DNA of 7,352 nt from an uncultured Oscillospiraceae bacterium. Lineage in GTDB: Bacteria > Bacillota > Clostridia > Oscillospirales > Ruminococcaceae. The notes below the pieces were generated by a model. That model was not told where the DNA came from. It saw only the letters and a program-made list of their open reading frames with translations, and did not search any database. Of this stretch, positions 1 to 6,528 are shown piece after piece. How positions within the stretch are numbered: position 1 is the stretch's first letter; each line of letters starts with the position of its first letter. Location of the stretch: NCBI GenBank assembly GCA_910579125.1, contig CAJTTH010000048.1, positions 1 through 7,352 on the forward strand, in the 5' to 3' direction. The position numbers were made by a program, and so were the translations under genes.

Positions 1-46
1 CGTTTTTTGTCAAGCTTTAATTAGTTTCCGAGGAGGTCTAATAAAT

Positions 47-57
47 TATGATATAAT
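47..57 (+). promoter_or_regulatory. Extended -10 promoter of the two-component/ABC module
   Basis: The bases read TATGATATAAT, a perfect TATAAT hexamer (52-57) with the upstream TATG of Gram-positive extended -10 promoters. No good -35 lies 16-18 bases upstream. A TTGTCA at 7-12 is far too distant to serve. The predicted start of transcription is near 64, giving a leader of about 36 bases before the ATG at 100. The near-identical promoter at 2147-2157 supports the call. Confidence 0.7.
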
Positions 58-87
58 ATACACATAGCGGTGAGCCGCCAAAAAAAT

Positions 88-95
88 AAGAGGTG
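88..95 (+). promoter_or_regulatory. Ribosome binding site fixing the response regulator start
   Basis: AAGAGGTG lies 4 bases before the ATG at 100. The longer in-frame GTG at 70 has no ribosome site and would sit almost on the predicted transcript start. The ATG also begins the protein exactly where response regulators begin (MSKLIIVEDN), so 100 is preferred. Confidence 0.75.
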
Positions 96-99
96 TGAA

Positions 100-768
100 A
101 TGTCAAAGCTGATTATTGTTGAGGATAACGCTGATTACCGCGAGCTGCTTGTCAGCTTTCTGGAAAACGAGGGTTATGAGGTCGTTGCCGTCTCAAACGG
201 CGAAACGGCGCTTGAGCTTATTGAAAAGAACGAATTTGATTTGATAATTCTGGATATTATGCTACCCGGAATGGATGGCTACGAGGTTTGCCGCAGAACA
301 CGGGAAATAGGCGATATCCCTGTTATCATGCTTACCGCGCTGGACAGCGAAGATCACCAGATGAAGGGCTATATGCTCCGTATCGACGATTACGTCGCAA
401 AGCCCATATCTATGCCGCTGCTTATCCGCAAGGTGGAGGCTGTGCTCCGCCGAACGCTGCCCGATCAGCCCCAGATGCTTGAATACGGGGGAATAACGCT
501 CGAGCTTAAAACGCACGCCGTCCGTGTCGACGGAGTTGCAGTCGAATTTACTCTTCGGGAATTTGAGATACTTTATGAGCTTATGAAAGCTCCCGAGGAG
601 GTCGTCACGCGGAAATCTCTGCTCAACGACCTGTGGGGCTACGGCTACTACAACGACACGCGGATAGTCGATACGCATATTAAAAATATCCGCCGAAAGC
701 TCGGCAGCCGCGATTGCATTGCAACAGTGCGCGGCATCGGATATAAACTGAAAGGCGGCGAAATATGA
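100..768 (+). CDS. OmpR/PhoB-family DNA-binding response regulator
   Basis: A 222-residue cytoplasmic transcription factor of a two-component system. The N-terminal receiver domain (residues 1 to about 118) shows the acidic pair E8-D9, the phospho-acceptor D52 in LDIMLPGMDG, the switch T79 and the conserved K101 in the VAKP motif. The linker leads to a C-terminal winged helix (about 128-222) with the family pattern FTLREFEILYELM, the recognition-helix region RIVDTHIKNIRRKLG, and the wing RGIGYKL. All phosphorylation residues are present and the length is normal for the family, so the protein should be functional. It overlaps the kinase gene by 4 bases (ATGA), which implies translational coupling. 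The likely targets are its own operon and the transporter genes downstream, where an 11-bp repeat array lies before the second promoter. The subfamily is OmpR beyond reasonable doubt; the specific regulon is inferred. Confidence 0.95.
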   Translation: MSKLIIVEDNADYRELLVSFLENEGYEVVAVSNGETALELIEKNEFDLIILDIMLPGMDGYEVCRRTREIGDIPVIMLTALDSEDHQMKGYMLRIDDYVAKPISMPLLIRKVEAVLRRTLPDQPQMLEYGGITLELKTHAVRVDGVAVEFTLREFEILYELMKAPEEVVTRKSLLNDLWGYGYYNDTRIVDTHIKNIRRKLGSRDCIATVRGIGYKLKGGEI

Positions 769-2123
769 AAAGGCTGACGTTAAGAACCTTTGCTCTGCTG
801 ACGGCTCTTTCGCTGACTATCTGCGCCGCCGCGTTCCTTTGTATATGGCTGGCTCTTCCGAACGCGGGAAAAAGCCGCTCGCAGCGCTTATTCGCCGAGG
901 AAACGGAGCAGCTTGTTTCGGCACTGCGCGTCACGGAAAAACAGAACAGCGAACCACTGTTTACGGATTTTATCCGTGAAACGGGCGCGTTTGTTTTTCT
1001 GCTTGACGACGAGAAAAACTACGTAAGTCCGTATACGTTTGAGCGCGCCCGCGCCGATATTGACAATACAGGATATCCGTTCCGCTTTTTAGGCTCGGAC
1101 GAGGACTACATTCTGATAACACAATACAACAACGCCCGCTCCGACGAATTGAAGCGGGCAATACTCGGCAGCGTTCCGTTTGTCGCGGCAACGGTGGTGA
1201 TATTGTGTCTTATCGGATCGTGGATTTTTTCGCGTTACACTACTCAGCCGATGATCCGTATCGGAAAGATCGCCAAAAAAATGGCGGAATTGGATTTCAG
1301 CTGGTACTGCCCCGATATACGCGGCGACGAAATAGGTATGCTGTCCGTGAGTATCAACGAAATGTCGGACAAGCTGCGTTCGGCGCTGGACGAACTTAAT
1401 CTGCGCAACAGCGCGCTTACGGACGAAATAGCGCTTGAAAAGGAACGCGAACGCCGCCGTATGCTGTTCTTTTCGGGAGTGTCTCACGAGCTGAAAACGC
1501 CTGTCGCGGTGGTTATCGGACAACTGGAGGGTATGCAAGCGGGCATAGGCGTATACAAGGACAGAGAGAAGTATCTTGCACGAAGCGCAGAGATACTCCG
1601 TTCGCTGAGCGGATTTATCAAGGAGGTGCTGGCGGTTTCGCATCTGGATATTTCCGACGAGATCGAACGCCGCCCTGTGAATATCTCCGATATGGTGAAG
1701 GGTCTTGCCGAGGAGTATTCCGACTATGCGGAGGACAGCATATCCGCCGTATTGACGGATATACAGGAGGACGTTACGGTTTACGGCGATGAAAAGCTCT
1801 TTGAAAAAGCTCTGGGGAATATTATAGGCAACGCCTTTGCGCATACTTCGGATAACGGCAGCGTTCGTATCGCGCTTAAAAACGGCGGCAGCGCGATTCT
1901 CATTGTCGAAAATTCGCCCGCGCATATTCACGAGGAGCATTTGCCGCACCTTTTTGAGGCGTTCTACCGCACTGATAAGTCCTCGGAGCACGGAAGCGGC
2001 TTGGGTCTGTACATTTCGCGAATGATATTTGAAAAATACGATATTGCGTACAAAATAGAAAACACCGCCGACGGAGTACGTTTTACCGTCGATTTCGGCA
2101 ACTACACACAAAAAACACATTAA
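765..2123 (+). CDS. Membrane sensor histidine kinase partner of the response regulator
   Basis: A 452-residue kinase with two membrane segments (about 9-31 and 133-156) enclosing an extracytoplasmic sensor region of about 100 residues that I do not recognise. A HAMP-type linker follows (about 157-210), then a HisKA dimerisation helix with the phospho-acceptor H241 in SHELKTP. The HATPase domain has the N box (352-360, GNIIGNAFAH region), F box (LFEAFYR, 396-402) and G2 box GSGLGL (410-415). The G1 box is atypical: where D-x-G-x-G is expected the protein reads VENSPAHI (381-388), so the usual aspartate and first glycine are absent. I recall similar relaxed G1 boxes in kinases of Clostridia, so this does not prove inactivity. 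The start ATG overlaps the regulator stop and has AAAGG at 751-755. The ligand is unknown. The link to the ABC genes suggests a membrane or peptide stress signal, by inference from neighbours only. Confidence 0.93.
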   Translation: MKRLTLRTFALLTALSLTICAAAFLCIWLALPNAGKSRSQRLFAEETEQLVSALRVTEKQNSEPLFTDFIRETGAFVFLLDDEKNYVSPYTFERARADIDNTGYPFRFLGSDEDYILITQYNNARSDELKRAILGSVPFVAATVVILCLIGSWIFSRYTTQPMIRIGKIAKKMAELDFSWYCPDIRGDEIGMLSVSINEMSDKLRSALDELNLRNSALTDEIALEKERERRRMLFFSGVSHELKTPVAVVIGQLEGMQAGIGVYKDREKYLARSAEILRSLSGFIKEVLAVSHLDISDEIERRPVNISDMVKGLAEEYSDYAEDSISAVLTDIQEDVTVYGDEKLFEKALGNIIGNAFAHTSDNGSVRIALKNGGSAILIVENSPAHIHEEHLPHLFEAFYRTDKSSEHGSGLGLYISRMIFEKYDIAYKIENTADGVRFTVDFGNYTQKTH

Positions 2124-2143
2124 CTCCCGACAAACTACACAAA
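2100..2143 (+). promoter_or_regulatory. Array of four imperfect 11-bp repeats, candidate response-regulator operator
   Basis: Four consecutive 11-base units can be read: AACTACACACA (2100), AAAAACACATT (2111), AACTCCCGACA (2122) and AACTACACAAA (2133). AACT recurs at offsets 0, 22 and 33, and ACTACACA recurs exactly 33 bases apart. OmpR/PhoB-type regulators bind tandem direct repeats with 11-bp spacing. The last unit covers the -35 region of the promoter at 2147-2157, as expected for an activator. The first two units lie in the end of the kinase gene and the third starts inside its stop codon. The role is inference, and the region is low in complexity (A/C-rich), so chance is possible. Confidence 0.45.
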
Positions 2144-2146
2144 AAA

Positions 2147-2157
2147 TATGCTATAAT
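2147..2157 (+). promoter_or_regulatory. Internal extended -10 promoter for the ABC genes
   Basis: TATGCTATAAT differs from the module's first promoter (47-57) by one base. A partial -35, CCGACA at 2127-2132, sits 19 bases upstream, too far for good contact, so activation through the upstream 11-bp repeats is plausible. The predicted start of transcription is near 2164, about 25 bases before the ATPase gene. Confidence 0.7.
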
Positions 2158-2188
2158 TATTGCATTACCAACAGAAAGGGATAAACCT

Positions 2189-3049
2189 ATGAAAATTGAT
2201 ATCAACAATATCACCATGATCTATCCGTCGGGGAAAAAAGCGCTTCGGGATATAACGACAAAACTGGAAAGCCCGGGATTTGTCGGCATTCTCGGACCTA
2301 ACGGCGCGGGAAAGACGACGCTTATGAAGCTGCTTATAGCGGGGCTTGTTCCCACTAAGGGGGAAATAATTCTTGACGAAAAGCCGCTGCTCTCGCAGGA
2401 AACGCGGCTGAAGTCGCAGCTCGGTTATCTGCCGCAGAGCTTCGGGCTGTACGACGAGCTTACCGTGTGGCAGTTTCTGGATTATATGGCGGCGCTGAAA
2501 GGCGTTAAATCGAGAAAAGCCGTTGACGAAGCTATAAACCGCACAAGTCTTACGGAGCAGCGAAAAAACCGTATACGCAGCCTTTCGGGAGGACAGCGGC
2601 AGCGCGTGGGTATCGCGCAGGCTCTGCTCGGCGATCCGCAGCTGATAATACTCGACGAGCCTACCGTTGGACTTGACCCCGAGGAACGCGTGAAGTTCCG
2701 CAATATTTTCTCGGAAATGGCGCAGAACAAGATCGTACTGCTCTCCACGCATATTGTGGAGGACGTTCAGGCAGTTTGCAGCCGCGTGCTCGTGATATAT
2801 GGCGGGGAAATTCTGTACGATGGAGCGCCATCCGCGCTTATCTCCGAGGCGGCGGGACACGTCGGCACTTACGTTTCGGGGGCTGACGACCCCATTCCCG
2901 ACGGCTGCCACGTCGTTTCAAAGGTGAACGTTTCGGAGGGGATACGCTGCCGCATAGTCGCGGAGGCTCTGCCCGCGGTTGCAGCTAACGTTGAGCCAAC
3001 CCTTGAGGACGCATATCTGTACTGTATTCACAAGGAGGGTAAAAAATGA
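2189..3049 (+). CDS. ABC transporter ATP-binding protein
   Basis: A 286-residue cytoplasmic ATPase that powers the two membrane subunits encoded next. All catalytic motifs are present: Walker A GPNGAGKTT (36-44), Q-loop Q83, signature LSGGQ (132-136), Walker B LIILDEP (152-158, catalytic E157), D-loop GLD (161-163) and switch H188. The first 215 residues match the CcmA/multidrug-type ATPases that pair with ABC-2 permeases. The last 70 form a C-terminal extension ending in the P-T-L-E-D-A-Y-L motif common in this group. AAAGGG at 2175-2180 lies 8 bases before the ATG. The gene overlaps the next by 4 bases. Substrate and direction cannot be read from the ATPase. Pairing with ABC-2-like subunits and no binding protein favours export or a mechanical role rather than import (inference). 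Confidence 0.95.
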   Translation: MKIDINNITMIYPSGKKALRDITTKLESPGFVGILGPNGAGKTTLMKLLIAGLVPTKGEIILDEKPLLSQETRLKSQLGYLPQSFGLYDELTVWQFLDYMAALKGVKSRKAVDEAINRTSLTEQRKNRIRSLSGGQRQRVGIAQALLGDPQLIILDEPTVGLDPEERVKFRNIFSEMAQNKIVLLSTHIVEDVQAVCSRVLVIYGGEILYDGAPSALISEAAGHVGTYVSGADDPIPDGCHVVSKVNVSEGIRCRIVAEALPAVAANVEPTLEDAYLYCIHKEGKK

Positions 3050-5232
3050 GATTTTTTTCCCTGTACCGTGTGGAGCTTCGCCGCCTTTTGCTTACAAAGC
3101 AGATATGGCTGATCGCGGCGCTCTGCCTTTGCACTCCGCTTCTCGGATATACGGTGTATAGCCCTGTTGTGTGGGAGACTACATCGGGACTTTACATCGG
3201 AAATCCCGTGCTTGCGGGAACGGCGGCGGGAGCTATCCTCTGGGCGATAATCGCTATTGTGGAGGGAAGCCGTCAGCGACGCAGCGGAACGGACGTTCTT
3301 GCCGAGGCATCAGCGCCGCCGACCGCTCACTCCGCCGCGAAAACGACCGCGCTTATGACGATCTCAGCGGCGGTGACGCTGCTGTGCGCTCTCCTGTATC
3401 TGCCGTTTACCGCGGCAAAGCTCGAATATCTGTTCGACGCGGGCTTTTACTTTATGAATTTTCTCGTGTTTATGCTGCCGACGTGGTGGATATCCATACT
3501 GTTTGCCGACGGTCTGTACCGCATAACACGCCGCGCGGAGCTGTCCGCACTGCTGTACGCCGTGCTTGTATATATGAGTTTCAGCCGCTTCGCCGAGAAA
3601 AATTATTTTATGCAGTGGCTGAACCCCGTTATAGGCTCATATTCGGACGGCTTTCCCGATATATGGTATCTGCGGCTGGGCTTGTACACGCGGCTTGTCT
3701 GGCTGTGTATCGCTGCGGGATTGTGGGCGTTTTCGCTTATATGCGCGCGGAAATATCAGAAGGGGCTTATAGGCTCGTTCGTGCGCGGTCTGAAAAAGGT
3801 GTATCTGCCAGTATGCGCGGCGGCGCTCGCGGTAACGGGTGCGGTATTGTGGAACATTCAGCCGTTTATCGGGAATGGCTCCGATGAATACGATCTTGAG
3901 AACGAAAACAAGTTTTTGGATGAACATATGACATCGGAGGCTATTACCACAGCCAGTCATTATCTTAAGCTCGATCCCGTTTTCGGAACGCTGTCGGGTA
4001 AATCGGAATATCAGCTTAACAAGGTCAAGGAGGGTGAAAATATTCTGCGCCTGAACGCGGGATATAAGATCAAAAGCATGACCTACGGCGGCGAGACCAT
4101 AAACTTCCGAACCGTTAAAGAGGATATAAACGGACAGTATGACACTTATTTTGAACTGCCTTACAAACACGGCCAAAAGCTGATAATAGAATACGGCGGA
4201 TATCTGACAGCCGCGCGATACGCTATGCCAATGGTGGCGACATCTATCGGAAGTAATTACATCCGCATGACGGGCACCGACTGTATGCCTAAACTCGCAG
4301 ACTATTTCGCTATGAAAGCAGATCTGGAGGTCACACTCCCCGACGGCTTGACTCCGTTTTTAGGCAGTGAACACAAACCGCTTACCGACTTCACCGACAA
4401 CGGTGACGGAACAAGAACATACAGAACGGCGCTTGACATGGATTATATTACCGATTTTGTCGCGGGTAACTATGTGACGGATGAATTCTCGTCGGACGAC
4501 TATGATTTCAGATTTATATACGGGGATATCTACCGCTCCGCCGTGGATAAATACGATGTGCGGCAGACGATATGCAGCGTTTTCGATTACTGTACGGAGC
4601 ACTACGGAAAACCGCTTTATATCGACGGCGATGCATTTCTGCTGTTTCAGATGAACTCAATGACAGGGGGCGGATACGCGGTAAGCGGTATGTCGACATG
4701 GCTTGAGGACGTTATTTCTCCGAATACCTTGAGCGATCCCAACAGGGGCGCAAACGCCACGGAGGTATTTATTCACGAGATGATACATCAATGGTGGGGC
4801 GGCGTCGGAATGTGGTGCGATGAGGACGGGCTGTGGTCCGCCGAGGGTCTTACGGTGTATTCGACTTACAGAATTGTAAAGGAAAAATACGGCGAGCTTT
4901 ACGCAAATCAATACTATGTCGAGGACTGGAAAAGAGAAGTCGCCGAACAGGACCGAAACTTCTACAACCGCCACCCCGAATATCTTGAAAAGCTGCCCGA
5001 GCATTACAGGGAACAGCTTAGCGCCTTGAACCAGAGCGTAAACAAATACAAGCGTATGCCGCTTATGCTGCTCAAGGCAGAGGAGCTTCTGGGCGGCGAG
5101 GAGCAAATGGACGCGGTATTGAAGCAGATGTTTGCCGATTACAATGAGAGCGTTGATGACCAATACCCCGTTACCTACATGGATTTTCTGGACTACTGCG
5201 GACTTACGGAGGAGGATTTGAAGCTTGGTTAA
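3046..5232 (+). CDS. ABC-2-type permease fused to an extracytoplasmic M1-like zinc metallopeptidase
   Basis: A 728-residue two-part membrane protein. Residues 1-271 hold about seven hydrophobic segments (near 19-38, 51-72, 100-122, 134-155, 164-180, 212-234, 250-270). Positive clusters (RRLLLTK, SRQRR, ITRR, ARKYQKG) alternate as expected for a cytoplasmic N-terminus, which places everything after residue 272 outside the cell. Residues about 280-490 resemble the beta-rich N-terminal domain of M1 peptidases. The catalytic part carries the zinc site H577-E578-M-I-H581, and after exactly 18 residues the third ligand E600 (SAEGLTVYSTY). Y668 in NKYKRMPLMLLKAEELLGG aligns with the catalytic tyrosine of the M1 Y-x-K-G region. 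The usual G-x-M-E-N amine-binding motif, expected near 541-550, is not recognisable (the stretch reads GGGYAVSGMS), so classical aminopeptidase action is uncertain. AAGGAGGG (3032-3039) precedes a start overlapping the ATPase gene by 4 bases. I recall a permease/M1 peptidase architecture from genome annotations, mostly of Bacteroidetes; I know of no defined substrate. Confidence 0.88.
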   Translation: MRFFSLYRVELRRLLLTKQIWLIAALCLCTPLLGYTVYSPVVWETTSGLYIGNPVLAGTAAGAILWAIIAIVEGSRQRRSGTDVLAEASAPPTAHSAAKTTALMTISAAVTLLCALLYLPFTAAKLEYLFDAGFYFMNFLVFMLPTWWISILFADGLYRITRRAELSALLYAVLVYMSFSRFAEKNYFMQWLNPVIGSYSDGFPDIWYLRLGLYTRLVWLCIAAGLWAFSLICARKYQKGLIGSFVRGLKKVYLPVCAAALAVTGAVLWNIQPFIGNGSDEYDLENENKFLDEHMTSEAITTASHYLKLDPVFGTLSGKSEYQLNKVKEGENILRLNAGYKIKSMTYGGETINFRTVKEDINGQYDTYFELPYKHGQKLIIEYGGYLTAARYAMPMVATSIGSNYIRMTGTDCMPKLADYFAMKADLEVTLPDGLTPFLGSEHKPLTDFTDNGDGTRTYRTALDMDYITDFVAGNYVTDEFSSDDYDFRFIYGDIYRSAVDKYDVRQTICSVFDYCTEHYGKPLYIDGDAFLLFQMNSMTGGGYAVSGMSTWLEDVISPNTLSDPNRGANATEVFIHEMIHQWWGGVGMWCDEDGLWSAEGLTVYSTYRIVKEKYGELYANQYYVEDWKREVAEQDRNFYNRHPEYLEKLPEHYREQLSALNQSVNKYKRMPLMLLKAEELLGGEEQMDAVLKQMFADYNESVDDQYPVTYMDFLDYCGLTEEDLKLG
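5208..5215 (+). promoter_or_regulatory. Ribosome binding site selecting a TTG start
   Basis: GGAGGAGG ends 9 bases before the TTG at 5225. It lies in the last codons of the peptidase-permease gene and explains translation from a TTG that overlaps that gene by 8 bases. No ATG or GTG nearby in this frame keeps the conserved membrane-protein N-terminus FGYELKRLL. Confidence 0.65.
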
Positions 5233-5953
5233 AATTTTCGGATATGAGCTGAAACGTCTGCTGACAAGCGGACTGTTTATAGCAATGCTTGTTGTAAACG
5301 CGGTTTTCGCGTGGTATGTGCTGACTACCGATATTATAGAGGGAGTTGCATATACAGCACCGTTTTCGGTGTGGAGCTGCTGCGGATACTTCGGTAAAAC
5401 GCTTCCGCTCTCAATGATAACCGTGTTGCTGCTTCAGGCAGGCTATTACGGAAAACAGCAGAAGCGCGTTGATATATTGATAGGCGCGTCTCCGCTTACC
5501 TACGCGCAGAGCCTGCTTATAAGGACGGCGGTGCTCGGCGTATGCTTTTTGATAATTTGCCTAATCGAGAGCATTCTCGGCGCGGTGTTCTGCGCGGCGT
5601 TTTTCGGATATTACGGCTTCGGAGCGTTTGTTCTGCCCGCGCTGCTTGAGATAATTCCCTGCTTTGTTTTTACGATAGCTGTCGGTCATCTTGTCGGTAG
5701 ATTCCATCAGGGGCTTGTTTACGTTCTGCTGCCCGTTGTTTTCATCAGCTCATTCGGAGCGGCAGGAGCGTTCGATTTTTTCGGCGGAGCTTTCTTTTCG
5801 GTCTATCCTATGACACTGCCCTTGAATCCCGACGGCGAGCCCGATTTCGTGATAAATTCGTTATGGCTGACCGCGCGGTTGATCTACCTGGCAGCGGGAG
5901 CGGCTTTATTGACCATAAACGCCGTGTTTAGACCTAAAGTCAAGAGAGCTTAA
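5225..5953 (+). CDS. Second ABC transporter membrane subunit (ABC-2-like)
   Basis: A 242-residue integral membrane protein with six likely helices (about 13-33, 56-76, 97-119, 132-157, 163-182, 213-235) and an amphipathic, basic N-terminus FGYELKRLLTSG typical of ABC-2-type permeases. The basic loop KQQKRVD (78-84) after helix 2 fits a cytoplasmic N-terminus. It has no peptidase part, so it would pair with the preceding permease-peptidase as the second half of a heterodimeric channel powered by the ATPase. It starts at TTG with GGAGGAGG 9 bases upstream and overlaps the previous gene by 8 bases. It is the last gene of the operon; a strong terminator follows 42 bases later. I cannot assign a named family from sequence alone. 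The transport role rests on topology and operon position. Confidence 0.85.
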   Translation: MVKIFGYELKRLLTSGLFIAMLVVNAVFAWYVLTTDIIEGVAYTAPFSVWSCCGYFGKTLPLSMITVLLLQAGYYGKQQKRVDILIGASPLTYAQSLLIRTAVLGVCFLIICLIESILGAVFCAAFFGYYGFGAFVLPALLEIIPCFVFTIAVGHLVGRFHQGLVYVLLPVVFISSFGAAGAFDFFGGAFFSVYPMTLPLNPDGEPDFVINSLWLTARLIYLAAGAALLTINAVFRPKVKRA

Positions 5954-5995
5954 AGGATATGCGGTGCTGTTAAAGCATTTAATTTATAGGTAATT

Positions 5996-6028
5996 GCACG
6001 CGGCAATGTTTTTGCCGCGTGCTTTTTT
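5996..6028 (+). terminator. Intrinsic terminator closing the operon
   Basis: A perfect 11-bp stem (GCACGCGGCAA, 5996-6006, with its complement at 6012-6022) around a 5-base loop is followed directly by six T (6023-6028). It stands 42 bases after the last permease stop and should end the operon transcript. Confidence 0.95.
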
Positions 6029-6329
6029 GAAACAAATAATGCAGTTTTTGGGGAGCGCTTTAATCTGTTTGAAACGGTCTTTAATTGATTTTACGGGTAA
6101 AAAGGCGAATATTATTTGAAAGCAGGTTAAAGCGACGGGGTCGCGGTCACGGCGGACGGCAGAGCCGACCGCATTGTAAAGCCGTTTGTGGACTATACGA
6201 CGAGGGGGACGGAAATTTTGAAAGTATGAAATATAGGGATCAATTTGAAAGAAAAAATCAAACAAACCTAATAATGACAAGATATATTGCAGCACCGACC
6301 GGCTTACCGAAAATAAAGGTAAAAACCGC
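6029..6329. other. Intergenic stretch with no supported gene
   Basis: No reading frame here has a ribosome site together with plausible protein character. Open frames on both strands (for example 6085-6357 plus, 5984-6295 minus) are basic, low in sense and cross the terminator or the next promoter. The left third is AT-rich, the middle holds the GC-rich hairpin segment described separately, and the right part (6233-6329) is AT-rich leader-like sequence before the next promoter. Confidence 0.6.
6131..6172. repeat. GC-rich nested inverted repeats, possible dispersed intergenic element
   Basis: Two overlapping hairpins can be drawn: GCGAC-GGG-GTCGC (6132-6144), and GCGGT plus CGGC (6143-6147, 6150-6153) pairing with GCCG plus ACCGC (6164-6172) around a 2-base bulge. 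The GC-rich character runs on to about 6215 and contrasts sharply with the AT-rich flanks. A short open stretch follows in one frame (6131-6235, SDGVAVTADGRADRIVKPF and on) but has no start or ribosome site. I have a weak recollection of similar strings recurring between genes in gut Clostridia. Repeat status is therefore an inference. Confidence 0.35.
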
Positions 6330-6358
6330 TGGACTTTCGCAAGAAATTGTGGTATGAT
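6330..6358 (+). promoter_or_regulatory. Promoter of the integrase remnant
   Basis: TGGACT (6330-6335, four of six matches to TTGACA), a 17-base spacer and TATGAT (6353-6358) with TG one base upstream (6350-6351) make a good extended -10 promoter. The integrase start with a consensus ribosome site lies 26 bases downstream of the -10. Confidence 0.6.
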
Positions 6359-6384
6359 GTGTGGTTACAAAGGAGGTGCTGTTA

Positions 6385-6528
6385 ATGGGAAAACGCAGAC
6401 CATCAGGCGATGGAATGGTTCGCAAACGCGAGGACGGAAGATGGGAAGAAGTACGGCATTGTCTTACGTTTTGCTTTTTGGCGGTGCAATGGCTTACCGC
6501 AATGCGGGCAAAACACCAAGCCCTTTGA
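6385..6528 (+). pseudogene. N-terminal fragment of a tyrosine-recombinase integrase
   Basis: The start has a near-perfect ribosome site, AAAGGAGGTG at 6369-6378, 6 bases before the ATG. The first 20 or 21 residues, MGKRRPSGDGMVRKRE then DGRWE, are the typical opening of integrases of Clostridial integrative elements, whose N-terminus is a small DNA-binding domain. After about base 6446 the family pattern stops; the frame reads 26 unrelated residues and ends at TGA 6526-6528. From about 6447 the opposite strand carries the 5' part of another gene, so the break is a join to foreign DNA, not a point mutation. A later internal piece of a similar integrase lies at 6852-7151 in a different frame. 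The product, if made, is a 47-residue peptide without recombinase function. Confidence 0.8.

Noticed and set aside
31..56. AGGAGG (31-36) followed by ATG-ATA-TAA, a possible two-codon leader peptide
   Set aside because: The mini-frame overlaps the -10 hexamer and would only be transcribed from an upstream promoter; most likely coincidence.
70..99. Ten-residue N-terminal extension of the response regulator from a GTG
   Set aside because: No ribosome site, almost at the predicted transcript start, and it adds residues not seen before receiver domains; the ATG at 100 has AAGAGGTG.
1089..2120. 343-residue minus-strand open frame opposite the kinase gene
   Set aside because: A shadow of the real kinase gene; no domain sense, arginine/histidine-rich composition, and the plus strand has complete family motifs.
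2165..2911. 248-residue minus-strand open frame opposite the ATPase gene
   Set aside because: Antisense shadow of a gene with all ABC motifs.
5984..6295. 103-residue minus-strand frame across the terminator
   Set aside because: It covers the terminator stem in its tail and the GC-rich hairpin segment; no ribosome site or recognisable domain seen.
6085..6357. 90-residue plus-strand frame in the intergenic region
   Set aside because: Basic, low-complexity composition, no ribosome site, and it runs into the promoter at 6330-6358.
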